Assembly (NCBI RefSeq): GCF_000002075.1
Contig: NW_004797650.1
Span: forward strand, 681,900-745,899
Direction of reading: 5' to 3'
Source of the DNA: Aplysia californica
Lineage: Eukaryota; Mollusca; Gastropoda; Aplysiida; Aplysiidae
Length of the DNA: 64,000 bases
Shown here piece after piece: positions 53,835 through 64,000 of the stretch. Under the pieces are notes generated by a model, which made no database searches, was not told the DNA's origin, and worked only from the letters and a program-made list of their open reading frames with translations. Position 1 is the first letter of the stretch; every line of letters starts with the position of its first letter. A program made the position numbers and the translations under genes.

Positions 53835-54870
53835 ACACCCATCGTCATCTCGAGTGTATCAGGTCACACGAGCCCAACAGACTCGCCCCTGCACAGCATG
53901 ATATACACACTACTGGTATCGAGACACATCACCTAATATTACCTGCAGCGAGCGTAAAGTAAAGCACTAGACTTTCCTTCAATCTAGTCCGTGCGTGCTG
54001 GGTGGACAGGTATGATCAAAGACAGTGTAGAACTGCATTGGGCCATATGGTGAGTGAATTGTTTGTGTCTGTGTGCATGTGTGTGAGTGGTTGTTTGAAC
54101 ATGAAGGATTGGGAGGTGATTACAGAAGGTGGGCGGGTGGCTTGCTTCAGCCAGTGTTAGTTAAATTGCCATGATTGTGATCTGAAGTAAGAACAACGTT
54201 TAAAACAAAATTTTTCTAATAAGTTGTAAGGCTTACATCTGTCCCCGTGGTTTTATGCATCCCGCATAATTTAGCAAAATTTGATAGTTTTTTGCATAAT
54301 TTCTGATTATTTTCCTTTACCATTCTTTGTTAAAATTAACAGAATTGCATTATTTCACATTTTTGGGCTCAGTTTGCATAATTTCAGAATTTTTCTTGCA
54401 TAAAACAACGGGGACAGTTACATCAGCATTACTGCTTCACTTTCTCTTGCTTCAACATTGACCAAGACACACTGCTGGTATCAAGACACATCATCGCACA
54501 TTACCTGTACACATAGTATAGTATTTGTAAATTGTGAGGCACTAGAATTAGAACAGAACAAGCAGGGGGGGGGGGGGGGTGTAATCGAATACAGACAATG
54601 TGGCATTGCATTGGGCTGTATGCTGTGTGAATTAGGTATGCGTTTGTGTCCATGCGTGTGTGTGGTTATTTGAACCTGACGGTCATGGATCAGGAAGTGA
54701 TTACACAAGAGAGATGGTTGGAAATCAATGACCAGTGTTGGTTGAACCATCATGATTGTGATCTAACATCATAAGCAAGAGCAATTTTGTAAAATGGATA
54801 AGATGTAAATCTAAGGCTCATCAGCATCACTCTCTTCCTTTTCTTGCTTCGACACTGAACAATGAGCTCT
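53835..54870 (+). repeat. Repeat E, two tandem units
   Basis: Units begin near 53909 and 54469 (CACACTRCTGGTATCRAGAC) and end in TTGCTTCRACAYTGA. Once the MITE inside the first unit is removed they are about 375-400 bp each. A single copy lies at 34108. Confidence 0.75.
54239..54417. mobile_element. 179-bp MITE with 6-bp target duplication
   Basis: The ends CTGTCCCCG and CGGGGACAG, with the following TTTTATGCA and TGCATAAAA, are inverted. TTACAT flanks it on both sides. The interior repeats TTTGCATAATTTC. Superfamily uncertain. Confidence 0.8.
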
Positions 54871-55400
54871 CCACTCGCTATCCATCCTTCTATCCTTTTT
54901 TCGATACTGGGTACTTTTTATGATGGCAGTGTTTCATCTTTTGACTATTTTACTGTCAAATATATTTCCACTGATTTCTTCAGTATTTCTCAGTCTTATT
55001 TCTTGTTATAATCGTGCTTCACTCAAGTTACAGATGTTGAACATCATGAATTACTATGTATGTCAATCCCTGATGTTTTCAAAATATCTGTGTACCCGGG
55101 GTGAGAATAGCGCAGTTGTAGGCCTCTCAAACGGGGTGAGAGGGCGAGCCTTTTGGCTATTCTCCAGTGTGCATTCACCACTTAGTGCATCGGCTCAGGC
55201 TTATCACCCTGGGTGAGAAGGCAAGCCTTTTGGCTATTCTCACTGAGTGTGAGTTCACGGAGATACCAGTATAAACAAACTTTCCAGCGCTCTTGTGTTG
55301 AAAGCGTACAGCAATTTTGTCTGCGGGAAGTGAGACAGAGAGACAGAGAGAGAGGGGGGGGGGGGAGAAAGAGATAGGGAAGGAGGGGGAGTTGTTTTGT

Positions 55401-55795
55401 TTTAGTGGAGGTTTTACGGCGCTCGCAACTGCATAAAAGGTCATATAAGCGCGAAGGGATGGATGTCAACAGAGAAGTCCTTACAGGGAATCAGACTTAC
55501 TCTGCTCACCTCTCTAGCTTCAGCAGCCCAAAGTCTGCTGCGACTATCAAGGCACCCCAGAAATAGCGGGTCACAAGAGTGTGACAATCATACAAAAGAA
55601 GTAGAGGAAAATGGCGATAGTAAGGATTAGGAAAGAAAAAACAGCAGTTCCCTGTTGTAGTTCAGGCACAGTTGTGAGCATGACATTGTTGAATCAGCCC
55701 ATTTACAATTCTACTGTGCACTAGAATGAGAAATGTCCCCCCCCTTGGGAATGGCCTAAAGACACTTCAGTCAGTGGCACCGTCCCGGGTGGTGG
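55401..55795 (-). mobile_element. SINE-A copy, long type, inside repeat P
   Basis: Full length, from GAGGTTTTACGGCGCTCGCA through CAGTCAGTGGCACCGTCCC. Confidence 0.7.
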
Positions 55796-55800
55796 GAGGG

Positions 55801-55801
55801 G

Positions 55802-55888
<87 letters not shown>

Positions 55889-55894
55889 AGAGAG
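55801..55894. repeat. (GA)n microsatellite
   Basis: GA run with AAAG variants; it is the expanded GA stretch native to repeat P. Confidence 0.95.
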
Positions 55895-56197
55895 ACAGAA
55901 GTAGTACTTAGCGAGAACTTCCAGGCAAAAACAAAATCGCGACCACCAGCGTAGTTTGGCTCGCAAAGTGAAATAGCCGTAGAATCTTTGTAGTCGACCA
56001 AATTAGTTTACTTTTGCGCTATAGCTATAACATCATTTTTTTCTTTGTTTTTGTCAATTTGATCATCCACACCAACAGCTGATAGACAGTAGAAGGTCTA
56101 TTCAGAAATCAGGAAAAACAAGTCTTGTCTCAGACCGGGTGAGAATAGCCAACGCTGGCAAATGTTACCAGGGGTGAGAGGTCGATCCTGTTTCTTA

Positions 56198-56846
56198 ATT
56201 GGTCACGTTAATTGCGACAGCCTGACAACTAACGCGGCGTTAATTGCGACAGAGTGAGTCTGATGAAAAAGAGGTTAAAAAGAAAAAAGAAAAACACACC
56301 AACGCACGGCGGCACACGCTTCTGGCCTTATAAGCGCGCGCGCGCACACACACACACCAAACTAACAAACAAAGACAGTCGCAGCTCTTTTCTTGTAGCT
56401 GTTGTTGCTATGGTTGCCCCTAGTGGTTTTTGTTGCTGTCATAATGCTGCTGATGATTTGTTGTCATTTTGTTGCCTCAATATTTGGGCCGTCTATAATG
56501 TGTACAGATAAAGTCAAAGTACTCTACTGTACACTTGGTGGATTTTTGCCACACACCTAAAGTTCGTCTTCTTAACTGTATCAGATGATTTCTTCCCAAA
56601 GGTGACAAAATTTTCATCTTTAAATTGAGCAAAAGCTTTGTCAAATTCGTCGTAAGATTTAATGCCTGCTCTAGAAAGCCTCGGACCACCACGTTAGGAA
56701 GCGAAGCGGAAATGGTAGATCTAGAATCTAGAAGATGTTAGATTCTAATCATCAACGTAAAAGAGCTCCGTGTTCACTCTGTCGCAATTAACGCCACGTT
56801 AGTTGTCACAGCGTCACTCTGTCGCACTTAATACTACCTTTTTAAT
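56198..56846. mobile_element. Long-TIR element Q1
   Basis: The left arm has GTTAATTGCGACAG, GACAACTAACGCGGCG and TTAATTGCGACAGAGTGA; the right arm is its inverse. The outermost right sequence (reverse) reads AAGGTAGTATTAAGTGCGAC. The interior is non-coding. Confidence 0.7.
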
Positions 56847-57004
56847 TCTCACCTAGTCACTTACTTACTTAGGCCTATTAATTATAATAACTTGTTCTAA
56901 CACTGTGCAATGAAGTTGTGTAAACAAAAAACAACCCCTCAAACTTACTACAAAAAGGTCAACAGTTCCACCAAAACGAACTGAAAAGACAATGGCCACC
57001 TCTA

Positions 57005-57203
57005 TTCTCACTCCGGGTGAGAATAGCGCAGGCGAGTCTTTTGGCTATTCTCACCCGGTGTGCGTTCACCGTTATAGCCTTGGCCAACAAGTGTAGCGTT
57101 CACCCTGAACCACAGAATTCTACACTGTGATAACTTCTGAGGCGTGAACAAACATTCAATTACTACTGTTAGCCTAAAAGCGTGCAATTTTGTCTGTGGG
57201 CAG

Positions 57204-57269
<66 letters not shown>

Positions 57270-57605
57270 CAGAGAGAGAGAGAGAGAGGAGTAGGCCTAG
57301 CGCGAGAACTTCCGGGCAAAACAAAATGGCGACCCACGAAGTTCGGCTCGATTCGAAAAGTTAATAGCATAAGCATCTTTGTAGATGACCAAATTAATTT
57401 ACTTTTGTGTTTTAACATCATCTTTTAACTTTATTTTGGTCAATTTGATCGTCTTTGCCAATAGACAGTATTCCGAAATGAGGAAAAACAGGTCTTGTTT
57501 CACACCGGGTGAGAAAAGCCAACGCTGGCAAGTCTCACCCTGGGTGAGAGGTCGATTGTATTTTTATTTTTATTCTCACCCCGGGTGAGGATAGCCACTT
57601 CCAAA
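57005..57605 (-). mobile_element. Palindrome repeat P, copy 2 (uninterrupted reference copy)
   Basis: About 600 bp, bounded by TCTCACTCCGGGTGAGA and TCTCACCCCGGGTGAGG palindromes, with two or three more palindromes just inside each end, and a GA microsatellite (57208-57290) between. It contains no coding frame. Confidence 0.75.
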
Positions 57606-57609
57606 GACA

Positions 57610-58818
57610 ATAAATATAAGGTAGTATCAATTGCCACCGAGTGACGCGGTGGCAATTGACAAAAATTGACTTTTTGTCATTTGCCACCACAGAATTCTGT
57701 GATTGCCACCGAGTAAATTGGAGCTCTTTTGCGTTTGAAGGTAGATCTAGCTTATTGTGCTCGAGTGCTTGGTGTTGTGCGTTCGCCTCTGTGTGTGTGT
57801 GTGTGTGTCTTTTCCTAACCCCGTCCCCCGATTTATGTTCCCCGATATAACGTGAATTTCTGCTTGAGTATGTGTGCGTTTGATACCTTCTAGGCCTACT
57901 TCTAGAATTGCCTGTGTTGCAGGGCTGGGTCGTGAGCGTGAGAACGGAACTGAATCGCCACTCTTGCCTGCGGAACGCGATTCACGATTCACTTCAGCGG
58001 AACACGGAACAGTATAGCCAAACGATTCCCGATTCACTCCCCTGTCGCTGTCACCACCTTGTGGCTTATTTAACCTACTGCTGAGTCGAGTCACGAGCGC
58101 AAGAATGGAACGGAACACTTAGTATGGCTCCCCTTATTTTACAAAAGATGGTATAGTCCAACCCCCCTATTAAAACAAAATGTGGTCCAACCAATAGACA
58201 GAAGGAATTTTATGGAGCCATTGTTTTAGCGAATTATGAGGTTGGGGGGGGGGGGGTGAATTTATGGGGGTCACTAATTGAGGTCATTTGATACAGCAGC
58301 GCAACAAAGGGTGTGGGGTGGAGAGAATGGCGGAACAACAAGAGTGGGACTCGCGCTCGCCAAGTGGCATTGATATGACACTGATCCGTTTCAGTCAGTG
58401 TTCCTCCACAGTTCCACGAGCGCTCGCGTACTCGCGATTCTTTGAAGCCGACTGAATCGCGAATCGCCACTCTCAAATTTGGAGAGCAGGATCCAGCCCT
58501 ACTGTGTTGGTTCTACACCAAAGTGTAGGCTAAGGCTAGCCTAGATCTAGATTCTAGATCTACATCTAGATACATCTCATTGAAAACACGCCAAGTTGGT
58601 ACTGTAGCTCTAGACTAGATGCTCGTCCTGTCCAATGAAATTAGTTGAGAACAAATTGACCCATTGGACACACATTATTATTATTATGTATAATAATGCT
58701 AAAGATAGTGCTGTTTTCAGACTTGACACCACTTCACTCCGTGGCAATTGACAAAAAGTCAATTTTTGTCAATTGCCACCGCGTCACTCGGTGGCAATTT
58801 GACGCTACCTAAATATAA
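57610..58818. mobile_element. Long-TIR element Q2
   Basis: The arms are about 65-75 bp: AAGGTAGTATCAATTGCCAC, GAGTGACGCGGTGGCAATTG, then a hairpin ACAAAAATTGACTTTTTGTC, mirrored at 58738-58818. No transposase is visible. It contains a hAT-type insertion. Confidence 0.75.
57920..58501. mobile_element. hAT-type non-autonomous element
   Basis: Perfect 8-bp duplications CTGTGTTG (57912-57919, 58502-58509) flank ends CAGGGCTGG and CCAGCCCTA. The interior has repeated GAATCGCGA and GATTCACGATTC motifs and no coding frame. Confidence 0.85.
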
Positions 58819-58934
58819 AAATAATTACAAAGCTACTAAAAATAAGCTGTACTGTAAAGTACAGGCACTGGACAGCCTACAACTATCAACAGTTCCAAAC
58901 AACATGTCATGATACTCATTTCATACTGTATGCT

Positions 58935-58989
58935 TCCCGGGAAGCTGAGAATGTTTCGGAGTGTACTATGGTCTGCTGGGGTAATAATA
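58935..58989 (+). mobile_element. SINE-C fragment
   Basis: CTTCCCGGGAAGCTGAGAAT and TATGGTCTGCTGGGGTAATA match the body of the SINE at 37955. Confidence 0.6.
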
Positions 58990-59247
58990 TGAAAGTGGCT
59001 ATTCTCACCCGACCGGAAGTTCTCGCAAGATCAACTCCTCCCCTCTTCTCTCTCTCTCTGTCTCATTCTGAATACTGTCTATCGGTGTGGACGATCAAAT
59101 TGACCAAAACAGAGTTTAAAAATGATGTTAAAACACAAAAGTAAATTAATTTTTTTGTCTACAAAGATGCTACGGCTATTTAACTTTTCGAATCGAGCCG
59201 AACTACGCGGGTCGCCATTTTGTTTTGCCCGGAAATTCTCGCGCTAC

Positions 59248-59278
<31 letters not shown>

Positions 59279-59490
59279 CCCTGCCCACAGACAAAATTGT
59301 ACGCTTTAAGTAGGCTACTGTTGTAATGGAACGTTTGTTCACGGCACAGAATTCTACAATTTTTCTGTTATCACAGTGTAGAATTCTGTGGTTTAGGGTG
59401 AACGCAAAATTTGGTGAACGCGCACCGGGTGAGAATAGCCACAAGACTCGCATGCACTATTCTCACTCCGGGTGAGAATAGAGGTGGCCT
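58990..59490 (+). mobile_element. Palindrome repeat P, copy 3
   Basis: Opposite orientation to copy 2. GTGGCTATTCTCACCCG starts it and CGGGTGAGAATAGAGGTGGC ends it. Confidence 0.7.
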
Positions 59491-59493
59491 AAT

Positions 59494-59575
59494 AATATAG
59501 TGTAAAGCGCATAGAGCCTGCTGTTGAGCAGGGATATGCGCTATACAAATGCTATCTATTATTATTATTATTATT
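59494..59575 (+). mobile_element. SINE-C tail
   Basis: GTGTAAAGCGCATAGAGCCT to GCGCTATACAAATGC and an ATT run, directly abutting repeat P. Confidence 0.65.
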
Positions 59576-61870
59576 TCATTTGAAAATGAAATCGTGGCTC
59601 GTCTGAACTCAAAAGAAATTTTACAACATTTTGAACATAAACACTAAAAAAAAAACAGCACACAAGCATGGAGCAAAATTAAGATCGTCACGCTTACTCT
59701 GCACATTGGTATTTTCACTTCATAATAAACGTTGCCGTTCGTTTGGACTTATGCAGATGGATCGTGTGCTCTCTATCTTTCCTTCTTCTCAGGGCACAGT
59801 GACATTCACTGCCTGCCACCAGTGACTGACTGTAATCAGCTGCGCTGCGCAGAGTAAGAAGGCCCAGCCTTTGACCAAAGGTGGTTGCTGGTTGGGACTG
59901 GGGACTGGGGAAGAAAAACAATCTTTTTTATCCGAAACCACATGTTTCTCCTTTACGTAAAAGAGTTCCGCTATAATACTTACGCTGATTGTATCGCATT
60001 AATGCTGTGCAATTATTTATTTTTTTCAAACGTACAAAACATCATATTACACCTTTCAAATACACAGATACGATGTACCTGCAAAAAGTGGACCGAACCT
60101 TCAGTTTTGCAGCAGCTTGACTGCCAATGGGAACAAAAATGTATTCAACTGTCACCATCATAATATTTTAATCCTTCAATTTGAACCTTGAAATGCAGAG
60201 GGGGTGGGGGGAGCGTGTGTATGCGTACCTGCGTCAAGGACCTTACTGACAAACTTACTGTAGGCCTACTTTCTGTATAACCTTCTTGACTTGACGTGCG
60301 GGTGCACATGCGTGGATGCATGCAGGTAGTGGAGAGAGAGAGAGGGGGGGGGGGCTTGTCTCCAGACAATATGTGTCGAACTCAATCGTACGTATAGGGG
60401 GTGGGCAAAACTTAAATCCCACGTTTGTGGGGGAAATGGATAAACACACTCGTTGAGCAATGGAAAACAACCCACTTTCTAGACAACTATTATATGAATT
60501 AAAACAGTTTAAAATTCAAGGCATATAAATTTCGCTTTTATGCCAGTTTCCAGAGCTCTTGGCAACAATTATAGTTCGTTAAATTGTGCTTGGGGTTTAG
60601 GATAAAGTTTCTTTATTATATTAAGGAGATTTTCAAGGGGGAACAGAAGACATTCATCAGTGAGATGATACTATCACATCAAGGAGTTTCAGATGCCTAC
60701 ACGCACACAAAATACTGTTATCAGCAATAACACAGGAAAAGGCGTATATATTCGTCTGAAGTCTTATAGAATTATTGACACTAAAAAATAATTTCAGTTA
60801 CAGTACCAATTATTATAATTATAGTATTTGTATAAATCTCTGTCTTAGTGCAGGACTTATTATAATTTCTTGTCAACATCTACTAAAAATCTTATGCTTG
60901 CACATATATGGTTTCTATTGTGGGAAGCTGCGAGTTTCTTCTTTTCTTTATTTTTTCATATATTTTTTTTTAGCCTGCCACAGGTTCAGGCAGAACTATT
61001 TGTAAACAAGATGTACGATACTTTGCAGTTCGATCGAACAGTTTCCTTGGATTTTTAATTAATTCCTAGTCCTATAATCTTATAAACACTGTATTTTGTT
61101 TTGACAAACGAACAGGCTTATTAGACAGTATTGTTCCAACGTCCGACAAAAGTGTTTGTAAAATTAATTTTATTGATAAGTTTAAATATGTGGTAGAAAT
61201 CTAGATCTATAGGTTTTTAGAAAAAATCTAAAGAAAGTGTATAACGTTTTTATATTTATAATAGTATCTAAGTCTATATTTTCTTTAAGATAGATCTGCC
61301 TTTAGTTTTAGACCAGTAAGCCGTGCTTTAGACCCAAGGAACAACTTTTAATCTCCTTGTTTGGACCCTACTCCTTGTTTTAGAACCATTTTGGGAATGC
61401 GTAAAAACTATAATCATGTTTTGATTTTGGTTCGTTCATGCGAGCTCGATCTCTCTTGCTTGCGCAACCCTGAAGGTGAATCAACTGCCGACACACTCAC
61501 TGTTACAATGTCTCTAATATCCAGAGGTAGGCCTAGATCTCTATGTGTTTAAGAAATCTCCCGTTTTGGCCCCAAGATTAATGAAATATCAATGGTAACT
61601 TAATACGGGTTAGGGGTAGGAATGTTGTAGGAGGACACAACAGTAAGTTGAGTTTAGTAAGCGGGCGGGGTCACCTTTTGTTATCTTGTTGTAGTTCCGT
61701 TCGTTAATTAAACTAATTAAAGTTAAAGTCCACCACCCATTTGTTTACATCTAGATACCTAGAGGAGAAATCCGGAAGTCTTGATGACCAAATAGGCAAC
61801 ACAAAGAGCAGGGATGCAACCTAACTACAAAACATCAAATTATGGTAAAATTTAGGGGGGCATTTTGCCA
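59576..61870. other. No supported feature
   Basis: AT-rich unique sequence with short open frames only. A possible first-exon-like string (ATG at about 61511, GTAGGC donor at 61527) is too weak to call. Confidence 0.4.
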
Positions 61871-61876
61871 AGCCAA

Positions 61877-62884
61877 AGGAAGTGGCTATCCTCACCCGGG
61901 GTGAGAATAAAAATACGATCGACCTCTCACCCCGGGTGAGACTTGCTAGGTTGGCTATTTTCACCCGTTGTGAAACAAGACCTGTTTTTCTTAACTCTTA
62001 TCCTGCGTCTGTGCCCAGATGCGTATCTTATCAGCAACCGATTACGTCGGACTCGCCGGGGTCACTCGGTGTGTACTGTTGGTGTACAGCGCGCGCGTCG
62101 GGAAACGTGTGTTTTCGCCATGAATACCGCGGGAGTGTGTTAACTGATGATGAAAATAACGCTCTATCCTTCATAGCATTCTATTTATAAAGTGTTACAA
62201 ACACATGAATAACCCCCTCTCACAAGCTGATAAGACATTACGAGTAGTTACGCCCATTTGAATAACCTTTCTGGACGCTCTTGTTGTTATGAATGACCTG
62301 AGGTTCGAAAAGGGGTAATTTAGGTCAATTTTTGAATGTTTTACACTCAAATTGTTCTTTGTACCTGCACAAGGGTATTCAAAACTATTAAACAAGCTCA
62401 TCTTTTATCAGGTAGTATCATTTCATACAAAATCAAGCTCATTTGAAATATTTTGTATAGAAAAATGGAAGTCTTGTTTCCTGACTATCCTTTCGAGCTC
62501 CTCATGTCTAAGTGGGTCAATTTCTTCTATAATTTCATTGGACGAACATCTAGAGCTATCAACTTGGCATGTTTTGAATGAGACGTATGCCTCGATTACG
62601 AACCAACGCAGGTGGTTCTAGAAGAAGGCCACAAACGCACACAAACTCAAGCAGACTGACGCACACACACTTGACCTGCGTGAATGGGGATCCGACTCGG
62701 GACCCGAATGACACGTAAGAGGATGCGCGCTGCGCGTGCGCTGAGCCAGGAGCTACACTGACTCGGGACCAGAATGCAGGCGAGGTGCCGAAATAGGCTT
62801 ATCGGGCTACATAAACCCGGCTCCCGCAGGATGAGGGTTAATTTCGGAATGCTGTCTATCGGTGTGGATGATCAAATTGACAAA
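61877..62884 (+). mobile_element. Palindrome repeat P, copy 4, opened by a piggyBac-like element
   Basis: The left part matches the inverse of 57480-57605. After the inserted element the repeat resumes with TTTCGGAATGCTGTCTATCG, then is cut short where copy 5 starts. Confidence 0.7.
61991..62841. mobile_element. TTAA-flanked element (piggyBac-like), 851 bp
   Basis: The left end TTAACTCTTATCCTGCG and right end CGCAGGATGAGGGTTAA are inverted. No transposase is visible. It is inserted in repeat P between GACCTGTTTTTC and TTTCGGAAT. Confidence 0.75.
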
Positions 62885-63383
62885 GAAAGTGGCTATTCTC
62901 ACCCGCCCGGAAGTTCTCGCAAGATCAACTCCTCCCCTCTTCTCTCTCTCTCTCTGTCTCTTTCTGAATACTGTCTATCAGTGTGGACGATCAAATTGAC
63001 CAAAACAAAGTTAAAAAATGATGTTAAAACACAAAAGTAAATTAATTTGGTTGTCTACAAAGATGCTACGGCTATTTACCATTTCGAATCGAGCCGAACT
63101 ACGCGGATCGCCATTTTGTTTTGCCCGGAAATTCTCGCGCTACTCCTCTCTCTCTTTCTCTCTCTCTCTCCACTGCCCACAGACAAAATTGTACGCTTTT
63201 AGTAGGCTACAGTTGTAATGGAACGTTTGTTCACGGCACAGAATTCTACAATTTTTCTGTTATCACAGTGTAGAATTCTGTGGTTTAGGGTGAACGCAAA
63301 ATTTGGTGAACGCGCACCGGGTGAGAATAGCCACAAGACTCGCCTGCACTATTCTCACTCCGGGTGAGAATAGAGGTGGCCAT
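62885..63383 (+). mobile_element. Palindrome repeat P, copy 5
   Basis: Nearly identical to copy 3 (58990-59490), including the CT-rich tract and TAGAATTCTGTGGTTTAGGG. Confidence 0.75.
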
Positions 63384-63975
63384 TGACAAAAGCAAATAAA
63401 AAATGACGTTATAGCACAAAAGTAAGCTAATTTGGTCGTCTACTAAGATGCTATGGCCTATGGCTATTTCACTTTTCGAATAGAGCCGAACTACGGGGGT
63501 CACCATTTTGTTTTGCCCGCAAGTTCTCGCAAGATGTACTCCTCGCCTCTCTCTCTCTTTCTGTCTCTTTCTGAATACTGTCTATCTATGTGGACGATCA
63601 AATTGACCAAAACAAAGTTAAAAAAGGATGTTAAAACACAAAAAAGTAAATTAATTTGGTCATCTACAAAGATGCTACTCCCCCCTCTCTTTCTCTCCCC
63701 TGCCCACAGACAAAATTGCAACGCTTTTAGGCTAACAGTAGAAACACAAGAGCGCTGGAACGTTTGTTCACGGCACAGAATTCTAAAATTCTGTTATCAC
63801 AGTGTAGAATTCTATGGTTCAGGGTGAACGCTTCACTGGTTGGCCTAGGCTATAACGGTGAATGCACACCGGGTGAGAATTCTAAAGGCTCGCCAGCGCT
63901 ATTCTCACCCGGGGTGAGAATTCTAAAGGCTCGCCAGCGTTATTCTCACCCGGGGTGAGAATAAAGGTGGCCTTT
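63384..63975 (+). mobile_element. Palindrome repeat P, copy 6
   Basis: Joined directly to copy 5. The right end carries three successive TCTCACCCGGGGTGAGA-type palindromes about 35 bases apart. Confidence 0.75.
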
Positions 63976-64000
63976 GCCAAAAGGGGCTCAGTCCACGGCG

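Larger units (their letters stand above)
55096..56870 (-). mobile_element. Palindrome repeat P, copy 1, opened by two insertions
   Basis: Compared with the copy at 57005 it runs from CCCGGGGTGAGAATAGC to GGTCGATCCTGTTTCT and resumes at ATTCTCACCTAG. A SINE-A lies in its GA-repeat middle and a long-TIR element near its far end. Confidence 0.65.

Noticed and set aside
61361-61552. Possible first exon of a plus-strand gene (ATG, short frame, GTAGGC donor)
   Set aside because: Only six codons before the donor and no downstream exon found before the window ends in repeats.
1-64000. LTR retroelements, Polintons or other capsid-bearing elements
   Set aside because: No integrase, protease, capsid or LTR pair was recognised; all reverse transcriptase pieces belong to LINEs.

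Overview
This is an animal nuclear window: GT-AG introns, tRNA-derived SINEs, non-LTR retrotransposons, many small inverted-repeat DNA transposons and long microsatellites. The protein similarity and the repeat style suggest a lophotrochozoan, most likely a gastropod mollusc. That placement is an inference, because no species-diagnostic gene is present.

Two host genes can be read. (1) On the minus strand, 52890 down to 15622, lies a complete orthologue of MIOS (Mio/Sea4), a WD40 and zinc-finger subunit of the GATOR2 complex that relays amino-acid sufficiency to mTORC1. I resolved 26 coding exons with GT-AG borders and continuous phase. They total 2628 nt, or 875 residues plus stop, which is the length I recall for the human protein. 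(2) On the plus strand, 2348 to 7275, lie the last three coding exons of a small cysteine-patterned, probably secreted protein that I do not recognise; its 5' exons are not visible. The two genes converge, and the 3' ends face each other across 7.3-15.6 kb.

Almost everything else is repeat. 0-5 kb: a MITE, a LINE reverse transcriptase fragment, and a second LINE with a restriction-like endonuclease that split a duplicated repeat. 8-11 kb: a CR1/L2-like LINE tail and a pile of SINE-A. 11-15 kb: SINE-poor sequence with two TA-flanked MITEs. MIOS introns: more than twenty SINE-A and SINE-B pieces, four TTAA-flanked piggyBac-type elements, a 780-bp tandem array, a 41-bp minisatellite, and decayed duplicates of MIOS exon edges. 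53-55 kb: a tandem repeat with a clean MITE insertion. 55-64 kb: six copies of a repeat built on the palindrome TCTCACCCGGGGTGAGA, several of them opened by later insertions whose empty sites survive in sister copies.

Intron stretches not listed separately are AT-rich sequence in which I see nothing. I see no rRNA, functional tRNA, CRISPR, LTR-retroelement or Polinton. The most interesting material is the layered transposon record at 55-64 kb, the two cognate long-TIR elements there, and the duplicated exon edges in MIOS.
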